48,455 nt of DNA. Origin: an uncultured Gammaproteobacteria bacterium. GTDB lineage: Bacteria; Pseudomonadota; Gammaproteobacteria; Arenicellales; JAANXG01. The notes below the pieces were generated by a model. It was not told the origin of the DNA and did no database searches. It saw only the letters and a program-made list of their open reading frames with translations. Of this stretch, positions 35,924-44,202 are shown piece after piece (the first letter of the stretch is position 1; every line of letters begins with the position of its first letter). The translations under genes were made by a program, and so were the position numbers. The DNA lies in assembly GCA_947259395.1 (NCBI GenBank), contig CAMYMN010000031.1:1-48455 (forward strand), given 5' to 3'.

Positions 35924-36703
35924 ATGTCCGACTTGATCCGCGTCGAGCGCGAAGGATTCATCGTTACCGTGATTCTCAACCGGCCAGAGAAGCTGAACGC
36001 GCTGACCAAATCCATGTGGTCGGACCTACGAAGCGTGATCGAATCGTTTGCAGCCGACAGCGAAATCCGCTGCGTGGTCTTGCGTGGCGCGGGAGACAAG
36101 GCCTTCTCCCCCGGCAACGACATTGGCGAGTTCGAGACCGAAAGGTCCAACGTGCAACAGGCGCGCGCCTATGGCGCCAACATGAATCGCACCCTGGAGG
36201 CATTTCGCAACTGCCCGGTGCCCTTAGTGGCGTTGATCAACGGTATTTGCGTCGGCGGCGGACTGGAACTCGCGGCCTTGTGCGATATGCGGATATGCGG
36301 TGCGTCGAGTCGTTTCGGTGTCCCCATCAAACGCCTGGGACTGGTCATGGCGCTGACGGAATTGCAGGCATTGGTCGAGTTGGTTGGCAGGGCAACCGCA
36401 CTTGAGATCCTGCTCGAAGGCCAAGTATTCGGCGCCGACGAGGCATTCACTAAAGGACTCGTGCATCGGGTGGTGGCGGACAGCGAGGTGGAGCAAGAAA
36501 CCTATGCCACCGCGCACCGCATTGCCGAGGGCGCCCCGCTGGTCGCCCGCTGGCACAAGCAATTCGTCACCCGGCTCGCCGACCCCGCACCCCTTACCGC
36601 GGCCGAGATCGACGAGGGTTATGCGTGCTACGACACCGAAGACTTCCAGATTGGTTACCGGTCGTTCTTGAACAAGGCCAAGCCCAAGTTCGTAGGCCGT
36701 TGA
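35924..36703 (+). CDS. Crotonase-fold enzyme (enoyl-CoA hydratase/isomerase family)
   Basis: This 259-residue CoA-thioester enzyme has the oxyanion-hole glycines in FSPGNDIGEF and GICVGGGLELAALCD. Glu115 matches the first catalytic Glu of enoyl-CoA hydratase (rat Glu144), but residue 135, matching Glu164, is Ile (FGVPIKRLGL). It is therefore probably not a classical hydratase and may be an isomerase, decarboxylase, hydrolase or lyase. A good site (AGGAG) precedes the ATG. It sits between dctM (35 bases) and the CoA-transferase gene (1 base), so it likely acts on the CoA ester that enzyme makes. Confidence 0.88.
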   Translation: MSDLIRVEREGFIVTVILNRPEKLNALTKSMWSDLRSVIESFAADSEIRCVVLRGAGDKAFSPGNDIGEFETERSNVQQARAYGANMNRTLEAFRNCPVPLVALINGICVGGGLELAALCDMRICGASSRFGVPIKRLGLVMALTELQALVELVGRATALEILLEGQVFGADEAFTKGLVHRVVADSEVEQETYATAHRIAEGAPLVARWHKQFVTRLADPAPLTAAEIDEGYACYDTEDFQIGYRSFLNKAKPKFVGR

Positions 36704-36704
36704 C

Positions 36705-37904
36705 ATGGGACCGCTGACAGGTCTTAAGGTCATCGAACTGGCCCACATCATGGCCGGACCCACCTGCGGCATGATGCTCGCCGACATGGGCGCCGATGTG
36801 ATCAAGGTTGAAAAGGTGCCGGGTGGGGACGATGCCCGCCGCATGATCCCGCCACAGATTGACGATGAGTCGGCAGCGTTCATGATGATGAATAGGAACA
36901 AACGCGGTATCGCCATAGACCTCAAGAACGACGGCGGACGTGCCGTATTGCGCCGCCTGATCGAAGACACCGATGTGTTGATCGAGAACTATCGAAAAGG
37001 GACGATGGAGAAATTCGAACTCGGTTACGACGCGCTGCGCGAGCTCAATCCGGGGTTGATCTATTGCGAGATATCCGGTTTCGGCCGCACCGGCCCCTAT
37101 GCGGAGCACGGTGGCTTCGATCTCATCGCCCAGGGCATGTCGGGGTTGATGAGCGTCACCGGCGAAGGGCCGGGGCGGGCGCCGGTCAAGTGCGGCGCGC
37201 CGATGACCGATATCACCGCCGGGATACTGGGCGCGATGGGCGTTCTCGGCGCGTATATTAATCGGCTGCGCAGCGGAAACGGACAGCGTGTCGACACCTC
37301 ATTGTTCGAGGCCGGCATCGTACACACCTACTGGCAATCCGCGATCGCATTCGCCACCGGCGAAGCGCCCGCGGCGATGGGCTCGGCGCATCCATTGAAC
37401 GCTCCCTACCAGGCGTTTCAGACCCAAGACGGCTGGATCACCGTGGGTGCCGCCAACCAGAACAATTGGCTGAAGCTACTGACGGCGCTGAACGCCGCGC
37501 CACTCAAGGACGACCCTCGATTCCAGAGTAACGACGCCCGCATGCGCAATCTCGAGGCCCTGCAACAGGAGTTGGCAGCGATATTTCGCAACCGCACCAG
37601 CACCGAGTGGCTGGACCGTCTGCAACGGGCCGGCGTACCTGCCGGCCCGATCCTGGACGTTATACAAATGCATCACGACCCGCAGACCATGTCGCGCGGC
37701 ATGGTGCAGACCGTGGACCACAGCCGCGTGGGCGGCGTGCATACACTGGGACATCCGGTGAGGTATTCAGACACGCCGGCCGAGTTGCGGCGCGGCGCAC
37801 CGGTGTATGGCGAACATACCCGCGCGATACTCGCAGAACATGGCTACACCCGGGAACAGACCCAGATATTGATCGACCAAGGCGCGGTCATCTCCAGTGA
37901 TTAA
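36705..37904 (+). CDS. Class III CoA-transferase (CaiB/BaiF family)
   Basis: Class III CoA-transferases move CoA between carboxylic acids. The 399-residue protein starts LTGLKVIELAHIMAGPTCGMMLADMGADVIKVE, the family N-terminus, and carries the catalytic aspartate at residue 169 (APMTDITAGILGA), the same number as in formyl-CoA transferase. Its substrate is presumably the acid imported by the TRAP system. The start lies one base after the crotonase stop. The gene ends 11 bases from the convergent glycosidase-like gene. Confidence 0.92.
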   Translation: MGPLTGLKVIELAHIMAGPTCGMMLADMGADVIKVEKVPGGDDARRMIPPQIDDESAAFMMMNRNKRGIAIDLKNDGGRAVLRRLIEDTDVLIENYRKGTMEKFELGYDALRELNPGLIYCEISGFGRTGPYAEHGGFDLIAQGMSGLMSVTGEGPGRAPVKCGAPMTDITAGILGAMGVLGAYINRLRSGNGQRVDTSLFEAGIVHTYWQSAIAFATGEAPAAMGSAHPLNAPYQAFQTQDGWITVGAANQNNWLKLLTALNAAPLKDDPRFQSNDARMRNLEALQQELAAIFRNRTSTEWLDRLQRAGVPAGPILDVIQMHHDPQTMSRGMVQTVDHSRVGGVHTLGHPVRYSDTPAELRRGAPVYGEHTRAILAEHGYTREQTQILIDQGAVISSD

Positions 37905-37915
37905 AGGCAGCTCGA

Positions 37916-39004
37916 TTAGCGCTGTTCGGCAGGAGACTCATACAGACCACCATTCAATATTTCTTTGAAGGCAAAGTAAGACGGGTGTTTGCGCAGCGTT
38001 GCGCCACGATGGTCCACCAGTCCGTAACCCGGGTTGAGAAGCTGCCACCAGTAGACTTTTTCTACCCAACCGGTTTGGTAGGCGATCTGAAAATACTGTT
38101 TGATGTATTCGGCTTGGGTGGTCTCATCCACCGTTGAACGCGGATGACCCGAGTTTGGCGTGTATGGTTGGGTATGCAATAACGGCCAGTTCATCTCGGT
38201 GACCCACAACCGCTTCGCACTGCGATTTCCGAGCGACATAATGGCATGGATCAACCGCAGTTTGTTGTGTAAATCAAAGACGCCGTATTGCCGTGAAAAA
38301 GGTGAGCCGCGCCGGTTAACATACAGTAGTGACGACACCACATCGAGATGATAATGGTGATGATTACGCAGTGTGCGCAGGGTTATCAACGGCTCGAAGT
38401 CGATGACCGACGAGCCCACCAGCTTGATGTTTGGAAATCCTTGCCGCACTTCCGCGGCGCCCTCGAGTAACCGAATATACTCACCGGGGTGCGCGCATCC
38501 CCACTTCGTACGGTTGATGGCATTACCGATCTGAAAATACGACGCAAACGGACCCAAGGTGGAAAAAATAATGTCCAGATGCTCGCGCCATCGTGCCGGA
38601 TGACGGACACTGTCGCGGTTTTGCAGGACATTAATCAAGAACCGCTTGTCGGGGTAGCGCTGCAGATAACGCGCGTAGTCATCGATGCGATCAATCTCCC
38701 ACGTAGGCACGCGCACCAATAACTCCTCGACCCCCAGATCCTCCACCATCTCTTGTACTGGAGCGTCATACTTGGCGTCGGGGGTCACACTCAATCCGAC
38801 GAAGGAAAGCGCATCCAATTCGCTCGGTTTGGCCTGCAAGTTCCAACAACGCCACAGTACCGCCGGTGCCATACCGAGCGCGGTAGCGAGAATCGTGAGG
38901 TACTCCCGGATCAGCGGCCAGCCGGTGCGCGGTTTTCGCTCAGCGGATAATTTGTACGGCTGGTTGGAGTATGGATCCCACCAAGGCAGGCTTTTCTCTG
39001 ACAT
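37916..39004 (-). CDS. Glycoside-hydrolase-like TIM-barrel protein
   Basis: This 362-residue protein looks like a clan GH-A (beta/alpha)8 glycosidase. Strand-end motifs are visible: FVGLSVTP, LLVRVPTWE, FLINVLQNRD, YFQIGNAINRTKWG, LDVVSSLLYVN, LWVTEMNWPL and VYWWQLLNPGYG. Glu270 in WVTEMNW is placed as the nucleophile. The acid/base Glu, normally in a GNExN motif, is Ala162 here (GNAIN). No signal peptide is clear; an N-terminal hydrophobic stretch (ILATALGMAPAVLW) might anchor it. Substrate unknown. It lies apart from the TRAP operon on the opposite strand. Confidence 0.65.
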   Translation of the reverse strand: MSEKSLPWWDPYSNQPYKLSAERKPRTGWPLIREYLTILATALGMAPAVLWRCWNLQAKPSELDALSFVGLSVTPDAKYDAPVQEMVEDLGVEELLVRVPTWEIDRIDDYARYLQRYPDKRFLINVLQNRDSVRHPARWREHLDIIFSTLGPFASYFQIGNAINRTKWGCAHPGEYIRLLEGAAEVRQGFPNIKLVGSSVIDFEPLITLRTLRNHHHYHLDVVSSLLYVNRRGSPFSRQYGVFDLHNKLRLIHAIMSLGNRSAKRLWVTEMNWPLLHTQPYTPNSGHPRSTVDETTQAEYIKQYFQIAYQTGWVEKVYWWQLLNPGYGLVDHRGATLRKHPSYFAFKEILNGGLYESPAEQR

Positions 39005-39102
39005 AGCGGGAACAATTAAACCATGCTTTTTGATGTACTGCTTTGAATTTGCGTTAGTTTAACCCGTATATTGCAGTCCACGGCCACATCCAATACGGTA
39101 TG

Positions 39103-39423
39103 TTAGCCCACATATCGCACCAGTCGTCCCGCCCTTATTCCAGGTAAACAATCGAGGACACCCACAACGTTTTATCCCGGAAATGAAAACACTCGGCTCT
39201 TCAGGTTTCTTAGTGAATAATAAGGGCGGGACTATCCGGGCTCTGGCTGGTCCAGGTACGCCTGAACTTGGACTTCACTCAAGCAGTAGCTACGGCTATG
39301 GCTTTCGCTCCAGTCGGCGCTTGTCCCCGCACAGCAGTGGGCTCAGCCGCCCCTGTCCCTTGTGCTGCGCGGAGTCGCAGTGTGCGCCAGCGTCCCGGAT
39401 ACTGGTGCAATGTGCGGGCTAGC
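39103..39423 (+). repeat. Dispersed palindromic element, copy D
   Basis: This is the most complete copy, about 320 bases. The left end TTAGCCCACATATCGCACCAGTC (39103-39125) and the inverted right end (39400-39423, GCTAGCCCGCACATTGCACCAGTA on the minus strand) bracket the internal inverted repeat. GTCCCGCCCTTATT (39126-39139) is exactly complementary to 39219-39232. The body from 39232 (ACTATCCGGGCTCTGG, later CTTCACTCAAG) matches copy C. A further partial end motif, TAACCCGTATATTGCAG (39060-39076), lies just outside. It fills the space between the divergent glycosidase-like and CPXCG genes. Confidence 0.75.
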
Positions 39424-39424
39424 C

Positions 39425-39628
39425 ATGGACGCATCCAATGCCATCGTTCCGGTTTCGGTGCAATGTCCCTATTGCGGAGAACGGTTCAATACCTTAGTCG
39501 ATCTGTCCGCAGGTGCGCAGCGTTACATAGAGGACTGCTACGTGTGCTGCCAACCGATCGAGTGCTCCGTCAGCCTCAATGAAACTGGTGAACTCGATAC
39601 ATTTTCCGTGCGGCGGGATATCGATTAA
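39425..39628 (+). CDS. CPXCG-motif cysteine-rich protein
   Basis: This 67-residue protein carries the diagnostic VQCPYCGERF and CYVCCQPIEC motifs of the CPXCG family, probably binding one zinc. Function is unknown. I chose the ATG at 39425, where family similarity begins; it lies one base after the end of palindromic element copy D, so its leader comes from the repeat. No Shine-Dalgarno is visible. The gene ends directly against the stop of trmB, with no gap. Confidence 0.88.
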   Translation: MDASNAIVPVSVQCPYCGERFNTLVDLSAGAQRYIEDCYVCCQPIECSVSLNETGELDTFSVRRDID

Positions 39629-40336
39629 TCAACACACACGCTCGAACAACAGATCCCACACGCGGTGACCCAGGGCGCGTCCCCGGCGTTCAAACTTGGT
39701 CAGTGGGCGGTAACCAGGCCGCTGCGCAAAACCATTGTCTCCGTCCATGTTGCGCAACCCAGCCACGTGACTCAAGACATCCAGGATGTGCATCGCGTAG
39801 TCTTCCCAGTCCGTCGCCACGTGCAACGTGCCGCCGACTAGGAGCCGTTCACTCGCCAACCGCGCGAACCCAGGCTGGATCAAACGCCGCTTGTGATGAC
39901 GTTTCTTGGGCCAGGGATCCGGGAAAAAGATCAATATCTTAGTCAATGATTCCGGTGCCATGCGGTTGGTCAACACGTCGACGGCATCGTCACGAAACAC
40001 CCGCACGTTCAGCAAACCCAGTTCCCGCACGCGTCGCAACAGTCGACCGATGCCCGGCCGGTACACCTCGACGCCGAGAAAGTTGCAGTTCGGTTCTCCC
40101 GCCGCCAATTGAACTAAGGTCTCGCCGTTGCCAAAGCCGAGCTCCATGATGGTGGGCGCCTCGCGCCCGAAAATCCGGGTCACGTCGACCGGTTCAACAC
40201 CGCTTTCAATACCATACAGAGGCCACAACTCGGCGAGCGCCTGCTCCTGGGCGCGCGTAATGCGGCCCTCACGACGGACAAAGCTGCGCACCGCACGCAA
40301 CGGGCCGGAAGCATCATCGTTGTTGGGCATTATCAA
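39629..40336 (-). CDS. trmB: tRNA (guanine-N7)-methyltransferase
   Basis: TrmB makes m7G46 in tRNA using S-adenosylmethionine. The 235-residue protein has the AdoMet motif MELGFGNGETLVQLA, the LGVEVYRPGIG segment, and the TrmB signature ILIFFPDPWPKKRHHKRRLIQ. Full length with a basic N-terminal tail. It follows thiG by about 50 bases in the common thiS-thiG-trmB order. Confidence 0.97.
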   Translation of the reverse strand: MIMPNNDDASGPLRAVRSFVRREGRITRAQEQALAELWPLYGIESGVEPVDVTRIFGREAPTIMELGFGNGETLVQLAAGEPNCNFLGVEVYRPGIGRLLRRVRELGLLNVRVFRDDAVDVLTNRMAPESLTKILIFFPDPWPKKRHHKRRLIQPGFARLASERLLVGGTLHVATDWEDYAMHILDVLSHVAGLRNMDGDNGFAQRPGYRPLTKFERRGRALGHRVWDLLFERVC

Positions 40337-40387
40337 GACGGCTGCGACGGCACAGCCGGATGGTGAAAAAATTCTAGCCGCAAGTCA

Positions 40388-41197
40388 TCAAAAAATGGTT
40401 CCGTCCAGCGGCGATGACGCGCTGCCGTAACGTTTTCTCGCCATACGACCGGCCAGAAACGCCTCGCGACCGGCCTCAATGCCCTTTTTCATGGCCGATG
40501 CCATCAGCACCGGGTTCTTGGCATGGGCGACCGCGGTATTCATCAACACCCCATCGCAGCCCAACTCCATCGCCATACTGGCATCGCTGGCGGTACCCAC
40601 CCCGGCATCGACAATAATGGGCACCGTTGCCTCTTCAAGTATGAACAGGATGTTATAGGGATTGCGGATACCTAAACCCGAGCCGATGGGCGCCGCCAAC
40701 GGCATCACCGCCACACATCCCATCTCGGCAAGATGTTTGGCGACGATGGGGTCGTCATTGGTATACACCATGACCTGAAATTCATCTTTGACCAGCTCCT
40801 CTGCCGCCTTGAGCGTCTCCGTGATCTCCGGAAACAAGGTCTTCTGATCACCGAGCACCTCGAGTTTGACCAGCGCATGACCGTCCAGCAACTCCCTGGC
40901 GAGGCGGCAGGTGCGTACCGCGTCTTTTGCCGTGTAGCAACCGGCGGTGTTAGGCAGCAGCGTGTACTTCGACGGTGGAATGACAGTCAATAGGTTCGGC
41001 TCGTCCGGATTCTGACCAATATTGGTGCGGCGGATGGCGACGGTCACGATCTGCGCACCGCTCGCCTCAACGGCACGGCGGGTCTCATCCAGGTCTTTGT
41101 ACTTGCCGGTGCCGATCAACAAACGGGATTGGTAGTCCACACCCGCAATGACAAGCGGATCATCGATCGTTTCAGGGGATTTTTTAACCTGGGACAT
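40388..41197 (-). CDS. thiG: Thiazole synthase
   Basis: ThiG builds the thiazole ring of thiamin from deoxyxylulose phosphate, dehydroglycine and ThiS thiocarboxylate. The 269-residue protein shows [37 protein letters not shown], and the phosphate-binding [32 protein letters not shown] chose the ATG at 41197; an in-frame TTG at 41215 would add six residues. It follows thiS by 32 bases. Confidence 0.97.
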   Translation of the reverse strand: MSQVKKSPETIDDPLVIAGVDYQSRLLIGTGKYKDLDETRRAVEASGAQIVTVAIRRTNIGQNPDEPNLLTVIPPSKYTLLPNTAGCYTAKDAVRTCRLARELLDGHALVKLEVLGDQKTLFPEITETLKAAEELVKDEFQVMVYTNDDPIVAKHLAEMGCVAVMPLAAPIGSGLGIRNPYNILFILEEATVPIIVDAGVGTASDASMAMELGCDGVLMNTAVAHAKNPVLMASAMKKGIEAGREAFLAGRMARKRYGSASSPLDGTIF

Positions 41198-41229
41198 GGA
41201 TGCTCGTGATAACAATTAAGGATTGAGAT

Positions 41230-41436
41230 TTAGCCACCACCAATGGCGGTGACCACTTCAACACGGTCACCGGCATGCAGCGCATGCGCATCGTACAGGC
41301 TGCGCGGCACGATCTCCTGGTTGACCTCGACCGCGATCCTGCGGTCCGCCAATGCCAACTCGTCCACCAACGCCGCCACGGTTTGGCCCGCCGGCACCTG
41401 CTTGGTTTCGCCATTGACTGATATGTTGATATACAT
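41230..41436 (-). CDS. thiS: Sulfur carrier protein ThiS
   Basis: ThiS is a ubiquitin-fold carrier of thiazole sulfur; its C-terminal Gly-Gly is adenylated and converted to a thiocarboxylate. The 68-residue protein ends VVTAIGGG, with three glycines. The middle (VEVNQEIVPRSLYDAHALHAGDRVEVVTAIGGG) matches the family. It is the first gene of the thiS-thiG-trmB group. No thiF or thiH gene is in the window. Confidence 0.95.
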   Translation of the reverse strand: MYINISVNGETKQVPAGQTVAALVDELALADRRIAVEVNQEIVPRSLYDAHALHAGDRVEVVTAIGGG

Positions 41437-41555
41437 GGCGACAGACTACCTACCGACCCGCCACCGCGTCAATCGGCGCCCAGCAATTACCCTTTACCGG
41501 ACCCATTTTTTCCTCCAAAATCCTGATTAGTTCCAATTGTCCAATTCCCCACCCC

Positions 41556-41629
41556 GCGGGTGTAGTTCAATGGTAGAACGGCAGCTTCCCAAGCTGCATA
41601 CGGGAGTTCGATTCTCCTCACCCGCTCCA
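41556..41629 (+). tRNA. tRNA-Gly (anticodon CCC)
   Basis: A 74-base cloverleaf with genome-encoded CCA. The acceptor arm is GCGGGTG with CACCCGC, the discriminator base is U, and the anticodon stem GCAGC/GCTGC encloses TTCCCAA, giving anticodon CCC for GGG codons. It has the T-loop TTCGATT and is close to E. coli tRNA-Gly(CCC). Confidence 0.97.
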
Positions 41630-41725
41630 ATTTCACGGCGCATTGACGCTGAGCCCGCAGACCAGGCGCCCAGAAAAGCGTATGATTGATACAATCTTTG
41701 ATCTGATACCTAAAGCGAGCAAACC

Positions 41726-41986
41726 ATGGCAGAAGAACAAATCGGTGTCGTCATTCACTACTGGACGAACCTCGGCGTCGCGGGGGTCAAAGTCACCGAT
41801 GGAGAAGTAAATGTCGGTGACACGATCCATATATTGGGTCACACCAGCGACTTCACGGAAAAGGTGGAGTCCATACATATCGGCGAAGATACCGTCGATG
41901 TCGCGCGTGCCGGCGATGAAGTGGGGATCAAGGTCTCAGAGCACGCGCGCGAGCACGACGAAGTGTACAAGGTGACCGAGGACTGA
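41726..41986 (+). CDS. EF-Tu domain 2-like small protein
   Basis: This 86-residue protein is a single beta-barrel like domain 2 of translational GTPases: VIHYWTNLGVAGVKVTDGEVNVGDTIHILGHTSDFTEKVESIHIGEDTVDVARAGDEVGIKV. It has no GTPase domain. Similar small stand-alone proteins, annotated as elongation-factor-like, occur in bacteria and archaea without a known function. It begins about 100 bases after tRNA-Gly. Confidence 0.85.
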   Translation: MAEEQIGVVIHYWTNLGVAGVKVTDGEVNVGDTIHILGHTSDFTEKVESIHIGEDTVDVARAGDEVGIKVSEHAREHDEVYKVTED

Positions 41987-42154
41987 GTCTCAGCGGCCCA
42001 GTGCTTTCGGTGTCAATGTTTCGATACTTCAGTCCGTCGAGCGCAGACCAAACCCTAACCATCGACCGCATCGCTCCCATAACGGCCGGCTGCCGCCGCC
42101 GACACCGTCTACTTATGATTTCATTGATCGCCAACGCAGGTCGGTGAGCCTCCA

Positions 42155-43207
42155 ATGATCGATTTGTCCGTCCACTTGCTGAATTGGTATGACCAGCACG
42201 GACGCAAGGACCTGCCGTGGCGCCAACACCGCGATCCCTATCGGATCTGGGTATCGGAGATCATGTTACAGCAGACCCAAGTGGTCACCGTCATTCCCTA
42301 CTACCAACGTTTTGTGGCGCGATTTCCCACGGTCAAGACCCTGGCCACGGCCCCCTTGGATGAGGTCTTGCATCTATGGGCCGGACTGGGTTACTACGCC
42401 CGCGGCCGCAATCTTCACAAAACGGCAAAGATGCTGGTGGACAATTACAACGGTGAATTTCCACTTGAGATTGAACGCGTATGCGAACTGCCCGGTATCG
42501 GCCGGTCTACAGCCGGCGCCATTCTCGCGTTCGCCCACGGACAGCGGTATCCGATCCTCGACGGCAATGTCAAACGGATTCTCACCCGCTATCATCGGGT
42601 GAGCGGTTGGCCAGGCCGGCGGTCGGTCGAGCAACAGTTGTGGGAGTTGGCCGAACGGCACACCCCCAACACACGGGTCGCGGATTACACCCAGGCGGTC
42701 ATGGACCTGGGGGCAACGATCTGCCGACGTGTGGAGCCACTGTGCGCTGCTTGCCCACTACGCAAACAGTGCGCTGCCCGTCGCTGCGGCGATCCCCACG
42801 CCTTTCCGACACGCGCTCCGCGGCGTGATAAGCCGGCCAAGGCGGTATCCATGGTCATGATCCGCAACACCCACGGCGTGTTACTCGAGCGCCGGCCCGC
42901 CACCGGAGTCTGGGGAGGACTTTGGGGGTTTCCTGAGTGCGCGCCGGGCGCGGACGTACCCGCAACCATCAAGGCACGTTACGGGATGATCGTGGCGCCC
43001 GAACCATGCTGGGACCCGATCCGCCACAGTTTCACGCATTTCCATCTACACATCACGCCGGTGCCGGCGAAGCTGGTGATAAACGGGTCCGGCGTCATGG
43101 AGACCGCGGACCTAGTCTGGTATAACCCTCTCCAACCAGATGAACGCGGCTTGGCCGCACCGGTAAAATCCCTACTAAAGAAGTTAAGTAAAAGCTATGG
43201 CGCGTAA
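42155..43207 (+). CDS. mutY: A/G-specific adenine glycosylase
   Basis: MutY removes adenine mispaired with 8-oxoguanine. The 350-residue protein has [24 protein letters not shown] with the catalytic Glu, the helix-hairpin-helix [17 protein letters not shown] with the Asp in LDGNVKRIL, the 4Fe-4S cluster motif C-X6-C-X2-C-X5-C ([17 protein letters not shown]), and a C-terminal NUDIX-like recognition domain ([11 protein letters not shown]). The yggX gene overlaps its end by 11 bases, as in many gammaproteobacteria. Confidence 0.97.
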   Translation: MIDLSVHLLNWYDQHGRKDLPWRQHRDPYRIWVSEIMLQQTQVVTVIPYYQRFVARFPTVKTLATAPLDEVLHLWAGLGYYARGRNLHKTAKMLVDNYNGEFPLEIERVCELPGIGRSTAGAILAFAHGQRYPILDGNVKRILTRYHRVSGWPGRRSVEQQLWELAERHTPNTRVADYTQAVMDLGATICRRVEPLCAACPLRKQCAARRCGDPHAFPTRAPRRDKPAKAVSMVMIRNTHGVLLERRPATGVWGGLWGFPECAPGADVPATIKARYGMIVAPEPCWDPIRHSFTHFHLHITPVPAKLVINGSGVMETADLVWYNPLQPDERGLAAPVKSLLKKLSKSYGA

Positions 43208-43469
43208 CGTAAACTGTATAAAACTAGGACGTGAGGCAGAGGGCCTGGACTTTCCACCGTGGCCCGGTGAACTGGGTAAACGCATCTTCGAGAACGTGTC
43301 TAAAGACGCGTGGCAGCAGTGGCTCCAGCATCAGACCATGCTCATTAACGAAAATCGTCTCAATCCGATGAATCCGCAACACAAGGACTTCATCAAAAAA
43401 GAAATGGAAAATTTTTTCTTTGGCCCGGGTTCGGAAAAACCGGCCGGCTACGTTGAACCGACGGAGTAA
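43197..43469 (+). CDS. yggX: Oxidative damage protection / Fe(2+)-trafficking protein
   Basis: YggX protects iron-sulfur clusters and has been proposed to traffic Fe(II). The 90-residue protein has the conserved single Cys ([26 protein letters not shown]) and [16 protein letters not shown]. It overlaps mutY by 11 bases, so translation is probably coupled. Convergent with the DUF302 gene. Confidence 0.96.
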   Translation: MARNVNCIKLGREAEGLDFPPWPGELGKRIFENVSKDAWQQWLQHQTMLINENRLNPMNPQHKDFIKKEMENFFFGPGSEKPAGYVEPTE

Positions 43470-43505
43470 ACGTTCGCCGTAACCATTAGTCCAGCGTTGG
43501 ATGGA

Positions 43506-43988
43506 TTACCACGACAGCGCTTCGGATATGATCTTCGCGAGCAAGTCATTCACCTTCTCGATTGCCGCCTTGGAGGCGTCATTACCGGTTACCGGCACCC
43601 GCCGGTAACCGACGAACACCTTGCCGGGCTGCTCGGGTATCGCGTACACCTGTATCGTGTACGGGCAGAACACGATGTTTGCTTGATCGGCCTCCATCAT
43701 CTCGCGCGACAGGCCAGCACTGCAAAACTCGAGTACGTCACCCTGCATATAGACCTTCCGCTTGGCGCCGAGGTCTTTGCCGGTGCGCTCCAACATATCG
43801 CCAACGGTGGACACGTTGTTGATGACCAGGCCCTGATCGGTGATCGCCAATTCGACGTTACTTTTTACGTCCGCGAACGTTCCGTCGGTCACGTAGAGCA
43901 CCTGGTGGGGGGTGTCTTGAACCTTATCCGCCGCAAACACACTGATGCTGAACACTAAACCTAGCAAAAGCATATAGAATCTGTTCAT
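43506..43988 (-). CDS. DUF302 periplasmic protein
   Basis: This 160-residue exported protein has a signal peptide (MLLLGLVFSISVFAAD) and a single DUF302 domain with TFADVKSNVELAITDQGLVI, CPYTIQVYAIPEQPGKVFVGYRRVP and a final helix. It carries two Cys residues, at EFCSAG and VFCPYT. DUF302 proteins have no established biochemical role; some occur with redox and sulfur proteins. It is preceded by AAGGAGAT and transcribed from the 516-base gap. Confidence 0.88.
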   Translation of the reverse strand: MNRFYMLLLGLVFSISVFAADKVQDTPHQVLYVTDGTFADVKSNVELAITDQGLVINNVSTVGDMLERTGKDLGAKRKVYMQGDVLEFCSAGLSREMMEADQANIVFCPYTIQVYAIPEQPGKVFVGYRRVPVTGNDASKAAIEKVNDLLAKIISEALSW

Positions 43989-44202
43989 AATGATCTCCTT
44001 GGGATGAAGATATTTTGAGACTTTTCAGACGCCCTACCCTATTGATTTTACCTCGCTATTGATCAAAGTAATATCAATAAAGCGGCTTCAGGCTAGTGCT
44101 ACTACAGTATCGGTTGTAGCAGTGAGGCACATTGAATTTGGTTCGGAGTTTGTGGCGCTAACATAGCTGCGGCCACTAACGAGTCTGTTATTCGTTCCGC
44201 CC

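Noticed and set aside
28585..37904. Whole catabolic module considered as a recent horizontal island
   Set aside because: It reads as more GC-rich than the left third of the window, but no integrase, tRNA-linked att site or flanking direct repeat is visible, and the flanking right-hand core genes are similarly GC-rich.
44049..44080. ATTGAT-N9-ATCAAT repeat considered as an FNR/CRP site
   Set aside because: The spacer is nine bases rather than the four of FNR boxes, and no promoter lines up with it.
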